From: Nitrososphaerota archaeon
GTDB taxonomy: Archaea; Thermoproteota; EX4484-205; JAAOZP01
Direction of reading: 5' to 3'
NCBI GenBank assembly: GCA_011605725.1
Contig: JAAOZP010000012.1
Span: 1 to 64,000, forward strand
Length of the DNA: 64,000 nt
Each line of letters opens with the position of its first letter. The stretch's first letter is position 1. Under the pieces are notes generated by a model that did not search any database, was not told the origin of the DNA, and saw only the letters and a list, made by a program, of their open reading frames with translations. Positions 61,187 through 64,000 of this stretch are shown piece by piece. The position numbers were made by a program, and so were the translations under genes.

Positions 61187-62365
61187 GTGCTAAGGATCAG
61201 TGTTTTCACACTCTTACTGATGCTCTTGACCTCAGCAATAAGGACTACGCTAAGTGCCTCAGGCTCCTCTGGAAAAAAGAGTTTCTACGTAGGAGTCTGG
61301 CTAGGAATGTATAGCGACTACTGGCCTAGTGAGAAAACAGAATGGTTGAGAAAGGTTGACGAAGCCTTCAAGTCCTTCAGGGAAGCCGGGATCGACGCCA
61401 TCTATTTTCTAGTTAAAGACCCTTGGGGATATGTTTACTACGAATCCAAGTATGCTCCATTGTCTGAGAAATACAGCTGGGATCTTTTAAGAGAGGTTGT
61501 GGCGAAGGCTAGGGAACATGGTCTCCAAGTATACCCGTATGTAAACGCGTTGGCAGAGGGGGAGACTCAGCCGAACTTCTACCTGAAGGAACATCCTGAC
61601 CTAGCGGTTTCATCTGCAAACGGTGAGAACGGTTGGGTTGACCCATCTAGCGGAGAATACGTTAATAGACTGATATCTATCGTTGAAGAAATCGTTTCAA
61701 ACTATGATGTAGACGGGTTGCAGTTGGACAGGATAAGGATGCCGGGGCCAGTAATAAGGGCGAAAGCCAGTGAAAAACTCTACACGGAGACAACTGGGCT
61801 CACCCCAGCTAACGATGAGAAAAAGTGGCAGGAGTTCGTGAGAGTATTTGAAAAAGTTAAATCAATAGATATGAGCCTGAGGCTTTCCGCCGCGGTTTTC
61901 CCATCCCCTTCGAACGCGGCTTTAAACCAGCTTCAAGACTGGAAGAAATGGGTTGAAGAAGGATGGGTTGACTACGTATGCACGATGGCTTACGCACAGG
62001 GGTTTTACACATTCAAGGCTTATGTAGATGAGGAGAAGGAGGCTTGCGAGCCTGGAAAACTATATGTGGGAATAGGCGCGTGGCAATTGTCCGCGTCTGA
62101 ATTGAAAAAACAGATAAAGTACGTTGTAGTCGACTCAGGACTACCTGGAGTACTATTGTTTAACGGGGATTCTCTACTCAGCAATACGGAGCTTTTAAAC
62201 GCCGTAAAGGAGGCGAAGGAGGGAAAGTTTGGGGAAGACTCATCCTCCTTCCCGTTTATGCTTAGCGCCTCCTCAGCCACCATACTGCTCTGCACAACGC
62301 TATTCTTGCTCCACCTACATGGAAAAAAGCGGAGGAAAAACGTTTCTTTAAAGAAAGCTTATTAG
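61187..62365 (+). CDS. Second GHL10-like glycosidase, secreted with C-terminal membrane anchor
   Basis: 392 residues from the GTG at 61187; the GTG at 61160 lies too close to the TATA box (TTTTAAATA at ~61148). Signal peptide ISVFTLLLMLLTSAIRTTL, barrel with GIDAIYFLVKDPWGYVYY, HGLQVYPYVNALAEG, VDGLQLDRIRMPG (active-site acids), and VDYVCTMAYAQGF. Near the C-terminus a hydrophobic helix (LSASSATILLCTTLFLLH) and a basic tail KKRRKNVSLKK anchor it outside the cell. Divergent from the amidase. Confidence 0.8.
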   Translation: MLRISVFTLLLMLLTSAIRTTLSASGSSGKKSFYVGVWLGMYSDYWPSEKTEWLRKVDEAFKSFREAGIDAIYFLVKDPWGYVYYESKYAPLSEKYSWDLLREVVAKAREHGLQVYPYVNALAEGETQPNFYLKEHPDLAVSSANGENGWVDPSSGEYVNRLISIVEEIVSNYDVDGLQLDRIRMPGPVIRAKASEKLYTETTGLTPANDEKKWQEFVRVFEKVKSIDMSLRLSAAVFPSPSNAALNQLQDWKKWVEEGWVDYVCTMAYAQGFYTFKAYVDEEKEACEPGKLYVGIGAWQLSASELKKQIKYVVVDSGLPGVLLFNGDSLLSNTELLNAVKEAKEGKFGEDSSSFPFMLSASSATILLCTTLFLLHLHGKKRRKNVSLKKAY

Positions 62366-62495
62366 ACAAGTATGTTTTCAAATGCTCAGGATAAAGGTGA
62401 ACCCTAAGCTTCAAGAAGCTGATGACTATACTATATTATGATGATCATGGTTGGCGCGCGTTACAGTTTCCCCCGAGAAAAAGCCTTAGAAAGGC

Positions 62496-63830
62496 TTAGC
62501 CACTTACCTTCACGCTTCTTATCCTAATCTTTGGCGCGATCCTCCCCGCCTCGTTCATCGTCCTCCTGCCAACAGCATCTATGGATTGAAGCATTTCGAA
62601 GACTGTGCTTCCAACCATGGCGTTTTTAACAGGATGCTTCACCTCACCATTTTCAACGAGGAACCCATGGTCTATAAGGCTCGAAATATTTGTCGATCCG
62701 CCGACTGGACCCAGAGAACTGTCGTAAACAAATATTCCTCGTTTAACGTCTTTAAAAAGCTCTTCATCCAAATACTCTCCCGGAGCTATCTGAAGATTAG
62801 TTAAGCTTGGCACAGGCTTCTCGGCTAAACTGGGTCTAGAAGCATGACCATTGTTCTCAATTTTTAAAGCATTAGCAGTGTAGGAATCAGTAACGTAGTT
62901 AACCAGTAATCCTTTCTCAATAATCCTTACCTTGCTGCAGGGACATCCCTCGTCGTCGAAAGGCGAAGAAGCCCATCCGGAAGGATAGAGAGGATCGTCA
63001 ATGATACTCAGTTTTTCGCTTGCAACCCTTGACCCCAGTTTTCCAGAGTAATAAGAGGATTTTTGCAGAACGTAAAACGCGTTCGCACCATAGCCAACGA
63101 TACGCTCCAGTGTTCCAAGCGTTGTCCTCTCGTCGAGAATCAGAGCATACCTGCCGTTCTCAACCTTTTTACCGCCAACACTTTTAACAGCCTTCCTTGC
63201 AGCATTGTCCCCCACCTCTTCAAACCTCAGCTCCCTGATGGACCTTGTTAGGAAATAATCGTACCCGGTTCCAATCTCCCCATTCTCTCCCTTCTTAAGA
63301 GCCTCAATACTGAAGGAGAGCCTTGAGGACTTATGAGTTCTCTCCACCCCTAGAGTGTTAACTATGAAGTCTTCAGCCACGCCTAGGCCAGCTCGTCCTG
63401 AGGCGTCAAGAGTTTCATCAACATTCTTCAAGGCGCGCACCCCGTCTAAAACTTTCGACACAAGCTCCTCTGAAGACAGCGTAGCTATCGCGTCGTCATA
63501 CAACCCCCTAACCTCCACCGGCTTCCCTTCTCCAGGAAGAGAGACGAAAGCCTCATCCGGCGGGGTTCCTCTAGCTAAAGATATTGCCCTCTTCACAGCC
63601 TTTTCAACACTGTCTTCATCCAGCTGCGTAGAAGTGGAAATCCCTATCGATTTACCAATGTAAACCCTTACTCCGAAGGAGGAGGAGTAGCCTTCTTCAA
63701 CACTCTTAACGGAACACCTCTCCACAGTCAGGCTGAGAGACCTTCCTGCTGAAGCAACTATTTCAGCCTGGCTGGCGCCAAGCTTCTCAGCCAGCCTAAC
63801 TCCCTTGACGCACAAGTCAAGCGCACCCAT
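62496..63830 (-). CDS. PmbA/TldE-family modulator of a metalloprotease
   Basis: 444 residues. PmbA/TldE domain: SLTVERCSVKSVEEGYSSSFGVRV, RAGLGVAEDFIVNTLGV, a C-terminal GLLVNYVTDSYTANAL and IAPGEYLDEELFKDVKRGI. It lacks the HExxxH zinc motif of TldD, so it is the non-catalytic partner. TldD/TldE complexes cut small unfolded peptides, including RiPP precursors such as microcin B17. A TldD gene is not in the window. Faces the partial gene at 63964. Confidence 0.85.
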   Translation of the reverse strand: MGALDLCVKGVRLAEKLGASQAEIVASAGRSLSLTVERCSVKSVEEGYSSSFGVRVYIGKSIGISTSTQLDEDSVEKAVKRAISLARGTPPDEAFVSLPGEGKPVEVRGLYDDAIATLSSEELVSKVLDGVRALKNVDETLDASGRAGLGVAEDFIVNTLGVERTHKSSRLSFSIEALKKGENGEIGTGYDYFLTRSIRELRFEEVGDNAARKAVKSVGGKKVENGRYALILDERTTLGTLERIVGYGANAFYVLQKSSYYSGKLGSRVASEKLSIIDDPLYPSGWASSPFDDEGCPCSKVRIIEKGLLVNYVTDSYTANALKIENNGHASRPSLAEKPVPSLTNLQIAPGEYLDEELFKDVKRGIFVYDSSLGPVGGSTNISSLIDHGFLVENGEVKHPVKNAMVGSTVFEMLQSIDAVGRRTMNEAGRIAPKIRIRSVKVSG

Positions 63831-63963
63831 CTATCTCCTACCTCCAACAACTACGTCCTTAACTGCGAGATGTAACTCTTTAGAGCTCGGGCTCATTAGA
63901 TTCCTGCGAGAAGCTATGTTTAAAAACTTTATGTGGTAAGAATGGAGGGGTTTAATCATCAGC

Positions 63964-64000
63964 ATGGTTGAGGAGAGAAGGAAAAAGAGCGGGTTCAAGT
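63964..64000 (+). CDS. Start of a further gene (partial)
   Basis: ATG followed by VEERRKKSGFK to the window edge, with TATA-like GTTTAAAAAC ~45 bases upstream. Basic start, too short to identify. Confidence 0.4.
   Translation, partial: MVEERRKKSGFK

Noticed and set aside
1-64000. tRNA, rRNA, CRISPR arrays, replication origin
   Set aside because: I found no stretch with tRNA cloverleaf landmarks, rRNA cores, regularly spaced repeats with unique spacers, or origin-box clusters. A structural RNA search could still find something I missed.

Overview
The window looks archaeal, most likely from the Thermoproteota (TACK) side; I cannot name the lineage. Evidence seen directly: genes are tightly packed and many start a few bases downstream of where a TATA box at about -26 to -35 would place the transcript start (primase-like gene, P-type ATPase, superoxide dismutase, glnA, xylulokinase-like kinase). 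Starts are often GTG or TTG. Family content agrees: an archaeo-eukaryotic primase-like protein, a CxxC-x17-CxxC zinc-ribbon protein, HEPN/MNT and VapBC pairs, DUF3782-like and DUF4143 proteins, SpoIIM-type and Yip1-type membrane proteins.

Layout. (1) 1-18.6 kb is a compact core: iron-sulfur membrane protein, primase-like protein, ATP-grasp enzyme overlapping ribulose-phosphate 3-epimerase, an Mg2+-type P-type ATPase broken by one base, HflX, a GHL6-like glycosidase, aldo/keto reductase, superoxide dismutase, small zinc-ribbon proteins, flavodoxin, two sugar isomerases/epimerases, a 5-formyl-THF cyclo-ligase-like protein and ThuA. (2) 18.7-24 kb: a truncated EamA transporter, a SpoIIM-domain membrane protein, glutamine synthetase and a coiled-coil protein. 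(3) 24-35.8 kb is an accessory scrapyard of toxin-antitoxin modules, broken genes and gene shards, many of them joined or bounded by the palindrome AGCGCGCGCT or close variants. Exact GCGCGCGC occurs about ten times between 18.9 and 35.4 kb and I saw none elsewhere in the window. At 30,980 such a tract sits exactly where the middle of an MFS transporter is missing. This is the most unusual signal here. (4) 35.8-44.4 kb: a corrinoid protein, then a five-gene sugar operon (Gfo/Idh/MocA oxidoreductase, DapA/NanA-like aldolase, PreA-like ferredoxin flavoprotein, sialidase-like beta-propeller, fucose-isomerase-like protein) and an esterase. (5) 44.5-49.1 kb: a RiPP-type locus with a 40-residue Cys-rich precursor that has no annotated reading frame above typical length cut-offs, a radical SAM maturase, and an ABC-2 transporter. 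The maturase and the ATPase have been fused by a deletion, and a remnant of a second permease lies downstream. (6) 49.3-64 kb: M55 D-aminopeptidase, MBL hydrolase, PfkB kinase, GH29 fucosidase, polysaccharide deacetylase, a very large FtsX-like permease, FGGY kinase, two GHL10 glycosidases flanking an N-acetylmuramoyl-alanine amidase, and PmbA/TldE.

How the genes may work together (inference): region 4 plus the fucosidase, PfkB and FGGY kinases form a saprophytic sugar-use capacity. The amidase, two GHL10 proteins and the D-aminopeptidase together could attack bacterial peptidoglycan: the amidase strips stem peptides, GHL10 enzymes cut denuded glycan, and DppA-type peptidase uses D-amino-acid peptides. 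Several single-base frameshifts fall in or near short homopolymers, so some 'pseudogenes' may be sequencing errors; the internal deletions cannot be explained that way.
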